A DNA stretch of 42,854 nt, from positions 1-42,854 of the forward strand of contig NZ_JACMYK010000058.1 of the NCBI RefSeq assembly GCF_020889785.1, read 5' to 3'. Under the pieces are notes generated by a model. The model saw only the letters and a program-made list of their open reading frames with translations, did not search any database and was not told where the DNA came from. Positions 6,153-13,439 of the stretch are shown here, in pieces. Every line of letters starts with the position of its first letter. The first letter of the stretch is position 1. The translations under genes were made by a program, and so were the position numbers. Origin of the DNA: Bradyrhizobium acaciae (GTDB taxonomy: Bacteria > Pseudomonadota > Alphaproteobacteria > Rhizobiales > Xanthobacteraceae).

Positions 6153-7641
6153 CAAGGTCAAGCGGCAACGCGACCAGGGCCGGCTCACGGTTCGTGAGCG
6201 CATCGACAAGCTCGTCGACCAGAACAGCTTTCACGAAGTCGGTGCCATCTCCGGCATCGCCGAATACGACGAGAGCAACGAACTCAAGAATCTGACGCCG
6301 GCGAACTGCGTGTTCGGCCGCGCCAGGGTCGACGGCCGCACCGTGGTCGTGGTCGGCGACGATTTCACCGTCCGCGGCGGCTCTGCGGATGCATCGATTT
6401 CCGCCAAGCCATTGATGGCGGAGGAAATGGCGCATGATTTCCGCCTGCCGATCGTTCGCGTGATCGAAGGCTCCGGCGGCGGCGGCTCGGTGAAGACGAT
6501 CGAGACCAGGGGCGCTGCGAATCTGCCCGGCGGCGTCGGCGGCACGCGCTGGTACTGGTACACGACCGCCAATCTTGCGCGCGTGCCGGTGGTGGGTCTC
6601 GGGCTCGGCTCGGTCGCGGGCCTCGGCGCCGCGCGACTGGCCGCCACGCATTATTCGGTCATGACCAAGAGCTCCGCGATGTTCGTCGCCGGCCCGCCGG
6701 TGGTGAAGCGGCTCGGCCAGGATCTGACCAAGCAGGAGCTTGGCGGCGCCGATATCCAGACCCGCGCCGGCGCGATCGATCAGGCCGTCGAGACGGAAGA
6801 GGAGGCGTTCGACTATGCGCGGCGCTTCCTGTCGTATCTGCCGGCGTCGGTCTACGACCTGCCGCCGACCATTCCCTGCACCGACGATCCGGAACGGGCC
6901 GAGGAGTCACTGCTGAAGGCCGTGCCGCGCAACCGGCGGCAGGTCTACAAGATGCGGCCGATCATCGAGGCCGTCGTCGACAAGGGCTCGTTCTTCGAGG
7001 TCGCCGCGAATTTCGGCCGGCCGGTCATCACGGGACTGGCGCGGATCGAGGGCAGGGCGGTGCTGCTGCTCGCCAGCGATCCCTTCCACTACGGCGGCTC
7101 ATGGACTTCGGACGCGTGCCAGAAGGTGGTGCGCTGGGTCGACTTCGCCGAGACCTTCCATCTGCCGGTGGTCTATCTGATGGACTGCCCCGGCTTCATG
7201 ATCGGGCTCGAAGCGGAGAAGTCGGCGACCATCCGCCACGGCGTGCGGGCAATGGCCGCGGTGAACCAGAGCACGGTGCCGTGGTGCACGATCATCATCC
7301 GCAATGCTTTCGGCGTCGCCGGCGTGGTGCATCAGCCGGCCAACCGCTTCTCGATGCGCTACGCCTGGCCGTCGGCCTATTGGGGGTCGCTGCCGCTCGA
7401 AGGCGGCATCGAGGCCGCCTATCGCGCCGAGATCGATGCCGCCGCCGATCCCGCCGCCAAGCTGCGCGAGATCGAGGATCGGCTCAACAAGCTGCGCTCG
7501 CCGTTCCGCTCGGCCGAGAAGTTCTGGGTCGAGGAGGTGATCGACCCGCGCAAGACGCGCTCGTTGCTCTGCGAGTTCGCGCGCCTCGCCGAGCCGATCC
7601 GCAAGGCCGGGCCGCCGAGCAACATGTCGACGCGGCCGTAA
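6082..7641 (+). CDS. Acyl-CoA carboxylase, carboxyltransferase (beta) subunit
   Basis: A 519-residue enzyme of the PccB/MccB class with both crotonase-like carboxyltransferase halves (N half about 30-270, C half about 280-505). It moves the carboxyl group from biotin to an acyl-CoA. Oxyanion-type glycine motifs are present in both halves (EGSGGGGSV near 130; the C half has a G-x-A-G-V stretch near residue 415). The substrate (propionyl-, methylcrotonyl-, geranyl- or another acyl-CoA) cannot be settled by eye. GGGAG sits eight bases upstream of the ATG. It overlaps the IclR gene, implying coupling, and its carrier is the divergent biotinyl protein. Confidence 0.88.
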   Translation: MNWKPELDDLARREAFAREMGGVDKVKRQRDQGRLTVRERIDKLVDQNSFHEVGAISGIAEYDESNELKNLTPANCVFGRARVDGRTVVVVGDDFTVRGGSADASISAKPLMAEEMAHDFRLPIVRVIEGSGGGGSVKTIETRGAANLPGGVGGTRWYWYTTANLARVPVVGLGLGSVAGLGAARLAATHYSVMTKSSAMFVAGPPVVKRLGQDLTKQELGGADIQTRAGAIDQAVETEEEAFDYARRFLSYLPASVYDLPPTIPCTDDPERAEESLLKAVPRNRRQVYKMRPIIEAVVDKGSFFEVAANFGRPVITGLARIEGRAVLLLASDPFHYGGSWTSDACQKVVRWVDFAETFHLPVVYLMDCPGFMIGLEAEKSATIRHGVRAMAAVNQSTVPWCTIIIRNAFGVAGVVHQPANRFSMRYAWPSAYWGSLPLEGGIEAAYRAEIDAAADPAAKLREIEDRLNKLRSPFRSAEKFWVEEVIDPRKTRSLLCEFARLAEPIRKAGPPSNMSTRP

Positions 7642-7654
7642 CGGCTTTTCCTCC

Positions 7655-7772
7655 GCCGTCGTTGCGAGGAGCTCGCGACAAAATTGCAAAGCAATTTTGC
7701 GCTGAAGCGACGAAGCAATCCATCTATCCCTGAGGGGAGGCGTGGATTGCTTCGCTTCGCTCGCAATGAGGG
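7655..7772. repeat. Palindromic repeat (type A) with a nested AT-rich hairpin
   Basis: Outer arms are the CGTCATTGCGAGGAGC / GCTCGCAATGAGG pair with GAAGCAATCC and GGATTGCTTC inside. The left arm is interrupted at 7679-7699 by CAAAATTGC-aaa-GCAATTTTG, a perfect nine-base-pair hairpin not present in the copies at 9655, 23042 and 34838. The repeat separates the carboxylase gene from the pseudogene. Confidence 0.8.
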
Positions 7773-7790
7773 TGAAGGAGCGTCCGCTTA

Positions 7791-8236
7791 CTACTCTGCC
7801 TCGCGATGCACGTCGTGGATCACGATGCCCATGCCGTTCTCGGGCATCTTGATCCAGTCGCGGCGTTTCAGCGAGCGCTTGGTGTCCTCGTGTCCGCTCG
7901 CCCAGTGCTCGCGCATCGAGGTGCCGGAGAATTCGTGGTCCTTGGCGTCGCCCTCATAGGCCTTCTGCTGACAGATCAGTTGCAGCAGCGTGATCCCCGG
8001 CAGCCGGCTGTTCGCCTTCTTGAGCTGGCGCTCGTCTTCCGACAGATGATCGTCGGGGATTTTCGCCAGCGCGTTGTGCAGGGCGGTACGCAGATGTAGG
8101 TCTTCCCGTAGACGTCGCCGTTGTAGCGGGTGCGCGACGAATACATGATGTCCTTGTGGCGGGCCATCACGTCCTGGATGTCACGCGGTAGAGCGCCGCG
8201 TGCCGAGAACTGGTCGACTTGGAACACCAGCGAATG
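7791..8236 (-). pseudogene. C-terminal remnant of a patatin-like phospholipase (DUF3734 type), frameshifted
   Basis: Reading leftward from 8236, one frame gives FQVDQFSARGALPRDIQDVM and then YSSRTRYNGDVYGK; near 8097 the match shifts frame and continues HLRTALHNALAKIPDDHLSE, then QQKAYEGDAKDHEFS, and ends GMGIVIHDVHREAE before TAG at 7791-7793. This is the conserved tail of patatin-like phospholipases that carry DUF3734. The catalytic N-terminal domain (G-x-S-x-G and D-G-G) is absent. The first codons follow the stop codon of the MFS gene in the same frame. It is a double-damaged remnant left by a deletion or recombination. Confidence 0.85.
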
Positions 8237-9541
8237 TTATGCCGGGACCGGTTTCGCCTCCGGCGCGACCTTGGGCTGCGGTCGCGAGATCGCCAGCACA
8301 CTCAGGGCGGCGATCACGCAAAGCGCCCCGGCGATGAAGAACGCCGGCAGATAGCTTGAATAGACCGTGCGCGACACACCGGCGCCGAATGCGGCGGCAC
8401 CGGCGCCGAGCTGATGGCCGGCAAAGATCCAGCCGAACACCAGGTTGGCGCGCTCGGCACCGAAGCGCTGCGCGGTGAGCCGCACGGTGGGCGGCACGGT
8501 CGCGATCCAGTCGAGGCCGTAGAACATGGCAAACAGCGACAGCCCGTAGAACGTGAAGTCGGAATACGGCAGGTAGAGCAGCGACAGCCCGCGCAGCCCG
8601 TAATACCAGAACAGCAGCTTGCGATTGTCGAAGCGGTCGGACAGCCAGCCCGATATGATGGTGCCGAAGAAATCGAAGATGCCCATCGCGGCGAGCAGGC
8701 TCGCGGCCTGCACCTGCGGGATGCCGTAATCGAGGCACATTGGGATCAAATGGACCTGGACGAGGCCGTTGGTCGAGGCGCCGCAGACGAAGAACGTCGC
8801 GAACAGGATCCAGAACACCGACGATTTCGATGAGTCGCGCAGCGTGCCGAGCGCGGCTGCCATGATCGGCGCGGTGGCCGGCGGCGGCGCGGGAAGGGGT
8901 GCGGTGCCCTCGTCGCCGAACGGACGTAGGCCGACATCGCTCGGCCGGTCGCGGAGCAGCATGAGCACCGCAAAGGCGGCGACGCCGAGCATGATGCAGA
9001 CGAACCCAAGCGCGACGCGCCAGCCATAGCGCTCCGTGATCGTGGCGAGCAGCGGCAGGAAGGCGAGCTGCCCGGTCGCGACGCTCGCGGTGAGCATGCC
9101 GATCACGAGGCCGCGCCGCGCCACGAACCAGCGCGTGGCAATGGTGGCGCCGAGCACCAGCGCGGTCATGCCGGTGCCGATCCCGATCACGACGCCCCAC
9201 AGCGCGATCAGCTGCCAGACCTGCGTCATGGCGAGCGAGGCCAGCAGGCCGGAGACCACGATCAGTTGCGCCGCCAGCGTCACGTTGCGCAGGCCGTAGC
9301 GGTTCATCAGCGCGGCGGCGAACGGCGCCATCAGCCCGAACAGGATGAAGCGGATCGACAGTGCCGAGGAGATCTCGGCGGTCGACCAGCCGAATTCCTT
9401 CTGCAAGGGCACGATGAAGACGCCGGGCGCGCCGACAGTGCCGGCCGAGATCAGCGCGGCAAGGAACGTCACGGCGACCATCACCCAGCCGTAGTGGATA
9501 TTGCGGCGGGCGAGGGTGGAAGCAAGCCAGTTCGAGATCAT
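8237..9541 (-). CDS. MFS transporter
   Basis: A 434-residue inner-membrane protein with about twelve hydrophobic segments, of the OFA/monocarboxylate-like branch of the major facilitator family. The N-terminus NIHYGWVMVAVTFLAALISAG is characteristic of that branch. The longer open frame starts inside a type A repeat, so I chose the ATG at 9541; only a weak GGGG is seen before it. It probably exchanges small organic anions across the membrane. It stands alone, followed in frame by a phospholipase remnant, so its extreme C-terminus (after ISRPQPK) could be the product of the same rearrangement. Confidence 0.88.
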   Translation of the reverse strand: MISNWLASTLARRNIHYGWVMVAVTFLAALISAGTVGAPGVFIVPLQKEFGWSTAEISSALSIRFILFGLMAPFAAALMNRYGLRNVTLAAQLIVVSGLLASLAMTQVWQLIALWGVVIGIGTGMTALVLGATIATRWFVARRGLVIGMLTASVATGQLAFLPLLATITERYGWRVALGFVCIMLGVAAFAVLMLLRDRPSDVGLRPFGDEGTAPLPAPPPATAPIMAAALGTLRDSSKSSVFWILFATFFVCGASTNGLVQVHLIPMCLDYGIPQVQAASLLAAMGIFDFFGTIISGWLSDRFDNRKLLFWYYGLRGLSLLYLPYSDFTFYGLSLFAMFYGLDWIATVPPTVRLTAQRFGAERANLVFGWIFAGHQLGAGAAAFGAGVSRTVYSSYLPAFFIAGALCVIAALSVLAISRPQPKVAPEAKPVPA

Positions 9542-9588
9542 TGGGCCCCGGATGAAATGCGATGAGGGTACTATTCTTGATGCACAAT

Positions 9589-9620
9589 ATGGCACGAGAG
9601 CGCCATGTCTAAAATGACAT
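9589..9620. promoter_or_regulatory. Two adjoining dyads upstream of the MFS gene
   Basis: ATGGC-N8-GCCAT (9589-9606) shares its last two bases with ATGTC-TAAAAT-GACAT (9605-9620). They lie 48-79 bases before the transporter's ATG, where an operator would be expected. No regulator gene is adjacent. Confidence 0.3.
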
Positions 9621-9654
9621 TGTTCCCTCGTTTTCGGACTCGCTACGCCCCTGC

Positions 9655-9736
9655 CGTCATTGCGAGGAGCAATAGCGACAAAGCAATCCATGGTTCGGCC
9701 TGCGCCGAGACATGGATTGCTTCGCTTCGCTCGCGC
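9655..9736. repeat. Palindromic repeat (type A)
   Basis: Starts CCGTCATTGCGAGGAGC; contains AAGCAATCCATG and its complement CATGGATTGCTT around a short centre; the right end (GCTTCGCTCGCGCTGCC) has diverged from the usual GCAATGACG. It lies just beyond the acetyl-CoA acetyltransferase stop. Confidence 0.75.
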
Positions 9737-9751
9737 TGCCGGTGCGCGGGA

Positions 9752-10948
9752 TCAGTGCGTGACCCGCTCCACGGCGATCGCGGTGGCTTCGCCGCCGCCG
9801 ATGCACAGCGCCGCGACGCCGCGCTTCAGGTTCTGCGCCTCCAGCGCGTGCAGCAGCGTCACGATCAGCCGCGCCCCGGTGGCGCCGATCGGATGGCCGA
9901 GCGCGCAGGCGCCGCCATTGATGTTGAGCCGATCGCGCGGGATGCCGAGGTCGCGTTGCGCCGCCATTGCGACCACCGCAAACGCTTCATTGATCTCGAA
10001 CAGATCGACGTCGCCGACACTCCAGCCGACCTTGTCGAGCAGTTTTCTGATCGCCGGGATCGGCGCCGTGGTGAACCATTGCGGCTCCTGGCTGTGGGTG
10101 GCGTGGCCCTTGATCTCGGCCAGCACCGGCAATCCGTCGCGGTCGGCAAGCGAACGCTTCGCCAGAATCAGCGCCGCGGCGCCGTCGGCGTTGGCCGAGG
10201 AGGCGGCCGGCGTGATGGTGCCGTTGGCGCGGAATGCGGGCTTCAGGCCGGGGATCTTGGCCGGATCGACCTTCAGCGGATGCTCGTCATTGGCGATGAT
10301 GCGCGGACCGGCTTTCTCGGCGAGCGTGATCGGCGCGATCTCGGCCTTGAAGGCGCCGCTCTCGACCGCCTTGCGGGCGCGGCTCAGCGTCTCCATCGCG
10401 AAGGCGTCCTGGTCGGCGCGGGTGAACTGATAGGCCTCCGCGGTCGCCTCGCCGAAATCGCCCATCGAGCGGCCGGTCTCATAGGCGTCCTCGAGCCCGT
10501 CCATCATCATGTGGTCGATAATGCGGTCGTGGCCGGCGCGATAGCCGCCCCGCGCCTTCTGCAGCAGATAGGGCGCGTTGCTCATGCTCTCCATGCCGCC
10601 GGACAGCACGATCTCGGCCGAGCCGGCCTTGATGATGTCGTGCGCCAGCATGGTTGCCTTCATGCCGGACCCGCAGACCTTGTTGACGGTGGTGGCGCCG
10701 GTGGCATCCGGCAGCCCGGCGCCGCGCGCGGCCTGGCGAGCCGGGGCCTGGCCCTGGCCGGCGGGCAGCACGTTGCCGATGAACACCTCGTCGATGCGTT
10801 CAGGCGCGAGTTTTGCGCGCTCCAGCGCCGCGCCGATCACGTGCGAGCCGAGCCTGTGCGCCGCCAACGGCGTGAGTTCGCCCATGAAGCGGCCGAGCGG
10901 GGTGCGGGCGGCGGAGAGGATGACGACGGGATCGGTGCTGGTTGCCAT
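9752..10948 (-). CDS. Acetyl-CoA C-acetyltransferase (thiolase II)
   Basis: A 398-residue degradative or biosynthetic thiolase: condensation or cleavage of acetoacetyl-CoA. All catalytic residues are visible: nucleophile Cys92 in VCGSGMKA, His352 in GHPIGATGAR and Cys382 in CIGGGE; NEAFA is also present. Length is standard for the family. The start ATG follows AAGGGAA. It is a single-gene unit whose promoter region carries a motif shared with the hydratase/thioesterase pair at 18500-18640. PhaA or AtoB roles (polyhydroxybutyrate or ketone-body metabolism) cannot be separated by sequence alone. Confidence 0.93.
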   Translation of the reverse strand: MATSTDPVVILSAARTPLGRFMGELTPLAAHRLGSHVIGAALERAKLAPERIDEVFIGNVLPAGQGQAPARQAARGAGLPDATGATTVNKVCGSGMKATMLAHDIIKAGSAEIVLSGGMESMSNAPYLLQKARGGYRAGHDRIIDHMMMDGLEDAYETGRSMGDFGEATAEAYQFTRADQDAFAMETLSRARKAVESGAFKAEIAPITLAEKAGPRIIANDEHPLKVDPAKIPGLKPAFRANGTITPAASSANADGAAALILAKRSLADRDGLPVLAEIKGHATHSQEPQWFTTAPIPAIRKLLDKVGWSVGDVDLFEINEAFAVVAMAAQRDLGIPRDRLNINGGACALGHPIGATGARLIVTLLHALEAQNLKRGVAALCIGGGEATAIAVERVTH

Positions 10949-10983
10949 GGCAGGATTCCCTTCAATGCCGGCGATTTGATTGG

Positions 10984-10999
10984 ATTATATGCATCATAT
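10984..10999 (-). promoter_or_regulatory. Shared 16-bp promoter motif, copy 1
   Basis: On the plus strand ATTATATGCATCATAT; read toward the thiolase gene it is ATATGATGCATATAAT and ends in a good -10 box (TATAAT) 36 bases before the ATG. It overlaps the perfect 14-base palindrome GCATCATATGATGC (10991-11004). Fifteen of sixteen bases recur at 18606-18621. Confidence 0.55.
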
Positions 11000-11094
11000 G
11001 ATGCGATGCAAAAAATGCAACTCCAGCTTCCATGACAAAATGTCGTGTTCGCATGAATGGCCGGATGATGGCGCGCGATCTTCCTCCTGCGCGG

Positions 11095-11218
11095 CTGTCG
11101 TCTCGGCGAAGGCCGGATCCATCCGCCGCGGCGGATGTTGTTGGTGAATTCGTCGTTCCGGCATCGCGCAACAAGCAGCATTTGGGATTTTGGGTACCGG
11201 CCTTCGCCGGGACGACAG
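11095..11218. repeat. Palindromic repeat (type D)
   Basis: Outer arms CTGTCGTCTCGGCGAAGGCC (11095-) and GGCCTTCGCCGGGACGACAG (-11218) pair almost perfectly. The centre holds a CCGCCGCGGCGG palindrome. A short single arm of the same type (GTCGTCCCGGCGAAAGC) is fused to the next repeat at about 11250. Confidence 0.75.
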
Positions 11219-11274
11219 CGCATGGGTTGCGCGGTCCATTGCCAACTATCGTCGTCCCGGCGAAAGCTCTCGAA

Positions 11275-11382
11275 CCGTCATCCTGAGGTGCGAGCGGAAC
11301 GAGCCTCGAAGGATTCGCGGCCCGGCTGGTGGCCGTCGATCCTTCGAGGCTCGCCGAAGAGGCTCGCACCTCAGGATGACGG
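11275..11382. repeat. Palindromic repeat (type C), 22-bp perfect arms
   Basis: The arms 11275-11296 and 11361-11382 are exact inverted copies starting ACCGTCATCCTGAGG. An inner stem pairs CCTCGAAGGAT with ATCCTTCGAGG. Related copies lie at 26291-26397 and from 42729 to the window end. Confidence 0.85.
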
Positions 11383-11443
11383 TGATGGATCTTTGTGTCG
11401 CGTTCTGGCGAGATGACGCGCCCGCGTTTTGGATTTCGTAATC

Positions 11444-11473
11444 GATGGGTTTCGCTTCGCTCTACCTATCCTA
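11444..11473. repeat. Single arm of a type E repeat
   Basis: One arm only (GATGGGTTTCGCTTCGCTCT, then CTATCCTAC) of the palindrome that is complete at 31438-31520. Four repeat pieces are packed between 11095 and 11473, so this 536-base gap (10949-11484) is otherwise empty apart from the thiolase promoter. Confidence 0.7.
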
Positions 11474-11484
11474 CAATCCGAGGC

Positions 11485-11652
11485 CTAGTCTTTCCGCCAG
11501 ACGCCGAGCAAGAATCGTCGCTTCGGCGCGGAGCCAGCCTGCTTCTGCACATCGGGCAGATCGACGGCGTAACGCTTCATCAATAGCTTGATTGCGATCC
11601 CGATGATCACAAAGGGCGTCACATAGATCGCGAAAACTTCGAAGGCTGTCAT
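11485..11652 (-). CDS. Small 55-residue membrane protein
   Basis: A minus-strand frame with GGAGG seven bases before its ATG. Residues about 3-24 (AFEVFAIYVTPFVIIGIAI) form one hydrophobic segment, followed by a basic stretch (KLLMKRY) and a charged tail ending VWRKD. By charge rule the tail is cytoplasmic. I recognise no named family. The strong ribosome-binding site and the helix pattern make it likely to be real. The gene lies head to head with the MFS gene at 11947. Confidence 0.65.
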   Translation of the reverse strand: MTAFEVFAIYVTPFVIIGIAIKLLMKRYAVDLPDVQKQAGSAPKRRFLLGVWRKD

Positions 11653-11804
11653 GGCGTCCTCCGGTGTTTCGGAGTGGGCATGCTAGCACGATCCCTGCCG
11701 TGGGCGGAGTGGATAGCCGGCGGCACGCGCTGGACGGGACCGGGCGGGCAGTGCAGCAAGCTGCCGCTGATGCCGTCACGCATGGCCGCATGCGGCGGCT
11801 TCGA

Positions 11805-11832
11805 TTGACACCGATCGCCTCGGCGGTACCCT
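11805..11832 (+). promoter_or_regulatory. Promoter candidate for the MFS gene
   Basis: A perfect -35 box TTGACA (11805-11810) is followed after 16 bases by TACCCT, a weak -10. It lies about 115 bases before the transporter start. The rest of 11653-11946 shows nothing else I can name. Confidence 0.35.
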
Positions 11833-11926
11833 GCCGGAACAAGGACGTTTTCTCAAGAGAATCAAGACTCCGAATCAACATCCGGAATCGAGACCCAGAA
11901 GAACCAAGAAAAGGGCAGGACACGCC

Positions 11927-11950
11927 GTGACACGCGTCATCGCGTCTTGA
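11927..11950 (+). other. Seven-codon leader frame overlapping the MFS start
   Basis: GTG-ACA-CGC-GTC-ATC-GCG-TCT-TGA has a ribosome-binding site (AGGGCAGGA) upstream, and its stop overlaps the TTG of the MFS gene as TTGA. Either the transporter is translated by coupling from this leader, or one base has been lost or gained and these codons are its true N-terminus. Confidence 0.4.
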
Positions 11951-13206
11951 GCGGGACCACGCGGACCTCCGCGCTCGCACCATTTCGCATCCGCAGCTAT
12001 CGCTTTCAATGGCCGTCCGACCTGCTCACCTCCTGGGCGTTCGAGGTCGAGACGCTGGTGCTCGGCTGGTACATCATGGTCGAGACCGGTTCGGTCCTGC
12101 TGCTGACCGTGATGGCTTCGCTGCAATATGTCGGCACCCTGGTCGCGCCTGTCGTCGGCATGATCGGCGATCGCATGGGACATCGCGATCTGCTGGCCGT
12201 GATGCGCTTTGCCTATACGGCGCTCGCCGGCACCATCATGACGCTGGCGCTGACCGGACATCTCGCCCCGCTGAATGTCATGATCATCGTTGCGCTGATG
12301 GGGGTGATCCGCCCGTCGGATCTCGGTGTGCGCGGCGCGCTGCTCGCCGATATCATGCCGCCCCAGCAACTGGTCGGCGCCATCAGCCTGGCGCGCACCA
12401 CGCAGGACTCGGCACGCATCGCCGGCGCATTGACCGGGGCGGGATTGTTCGCGGCGCTCGGCATCGGCTACGTCTATGTCGGGATCGCCTGCTTCTATTT
12501 CGTCGCCGCCATCCTGATGCTCTGCATGAGCCGTCCGAAGTCGCACGGCACGGTGGATCAGGCGGCGATCGACCTGCCGGGCTCGAAACTGCTCCGCGAC
12601 CTCAAGGAAGGCATTGTTTACGCCTGGAGCGGGCCCGGCATGCGCGCCGCGCTTTGCGTCGCGTTCCTCGCCAATCTCACGGCGTTTCCGCTCACCAACG
12701 GCTTGTTGCCTTTCGTGGCGCGCGACATCTTCCACACCGACCAGACCGGCCTCGGCTATCTTTCGGCGAGTTTTGCGGTCGGCTCGCTGATCGGCTCGAT
12801 CACGCTCAGCATGGCCGGTGGTGTGCGCATCGCGCGGCTCCTGATCGGCGCGACGCTCGCATGGTATGCGATGCTGCTGGTCTTCGTCGAACTCAGAACC
12901 ATGCCGGTGGCGATGGCCTGCCTGGTGCTGGCCGGCATCGCGCAGAGCATGTCGATGATCTCGGCGGCCGTGATGCTGATGCGCAATGCCAGCGCGCATC
13001 TGCGCGGCCGGGTGATGGGCGTGCGCATGATGGTGATCTACGGCCTGCCGCTCGGCCTGCTCGCGGCCGGCAGCCTGATCGACCTGATCGGCTACACCGC
13101 AACCGGCACGCTGCTCGCCGCCGCCGGCTTCATCGCGATGCTGGCGATCGCGCTGCACTGGCGCGCCGATCTCTGGCCGGTGCACGCACCGGCGAACGCC
13201 AGGTAA
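11947..13206 (+). CDS. MFS transporter (EntS-like MFS_3 type)
   Basis: A 419-residue inner-membrane protein with about twelve hydrophobic segments. The beginning (ALAPFRIRSYRFQWPSDLL) and the central loop (residues about 190-215) fit the EntS-like exporters of the major facilitator family. The only start near the conserved N-terminus is a TTG at 11947 with no ribosome-binding site of its own; see the leader frame at 11927-11950. Substrate is unknown. Nothing nearby suggests siderophore synthesis, so general drug or metabolite export is as likely. Confidence 0.85.
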   Translation: MSGTTRTSALAPFRIRSYRFQWPSDLLTSWAFEVETLVLGWYIMVETGSVLLLTVMASLQYVGTLVAPVVGMIGDRMGHRDLLAVMRFAYTALAGTIMTLALTGHLAPLNVMIIVALMGVIRPSDLGVRGALLADIMPPQQLVGAISLARTTQDSARIAGALTGAGLFAALGIGYVYVGIACFYFVAAILMLCMSRPKSHGTVDQAAIDLPGSKLLRDLKEGIVYAWSGPGMRAALCVAFLANLTAFPLTNGLLPFVARDIFHTDQTGLGYLSASFAVGSLIGSITLSMAGGVRIARLLIGATLAWYAMLLVFVELRTMPVAMACLVLAGIAQSMSMISAAVMLMRNASAHLRGRVMGVRMMVIYGLPLGLLAAGSLIDLIGYTATGTLLAAAGFIAMLAIALHWRADLWPVHAPANAR

Positions 13207-13439
13207 CGACGGGCACGGCGACACGTCCGCGGCCGCAGCTGTGGATGCGCGGTTTGCCCGCTCGCGGCTCGAACAGCGAAGCCCGCGCGGATTGGCTGTG
13301 GAGGACATCCAGCCGTCACATGTCTGTCGGAGGCCGGTGTTAGGTGTCGATCCGGCTTGCAACGCTCCGCATATTTCCGGGGCGCCCTCCGCATTGCCTG
13401 ATCTATCGAATTGCCCCCCTGACAAAAAGGCTCAGCTCC
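13207..13439. other. Intergenic region, nothing recognised
   Basis: The 233 bases between the exporter and the exported Asp-box protein hold no convincing frame or repeat. A loose dyad (GGCTGTGG / CCAGCC, about 13292-13312) could end the exporter transcript. Confidence 0.3.

Noticed and set aside
11095..11473. Clustered repeats considered as a CRISPR array
   Set aside because: The units are long palindromes of different types without regular spacers or identical short repeats.
11664..11930. Plus-strand 88-codon frame before the exporter gene
   Set aside because: Composition is not protein-like, there is no ribosome-binding site, and it covers the probable promoter.
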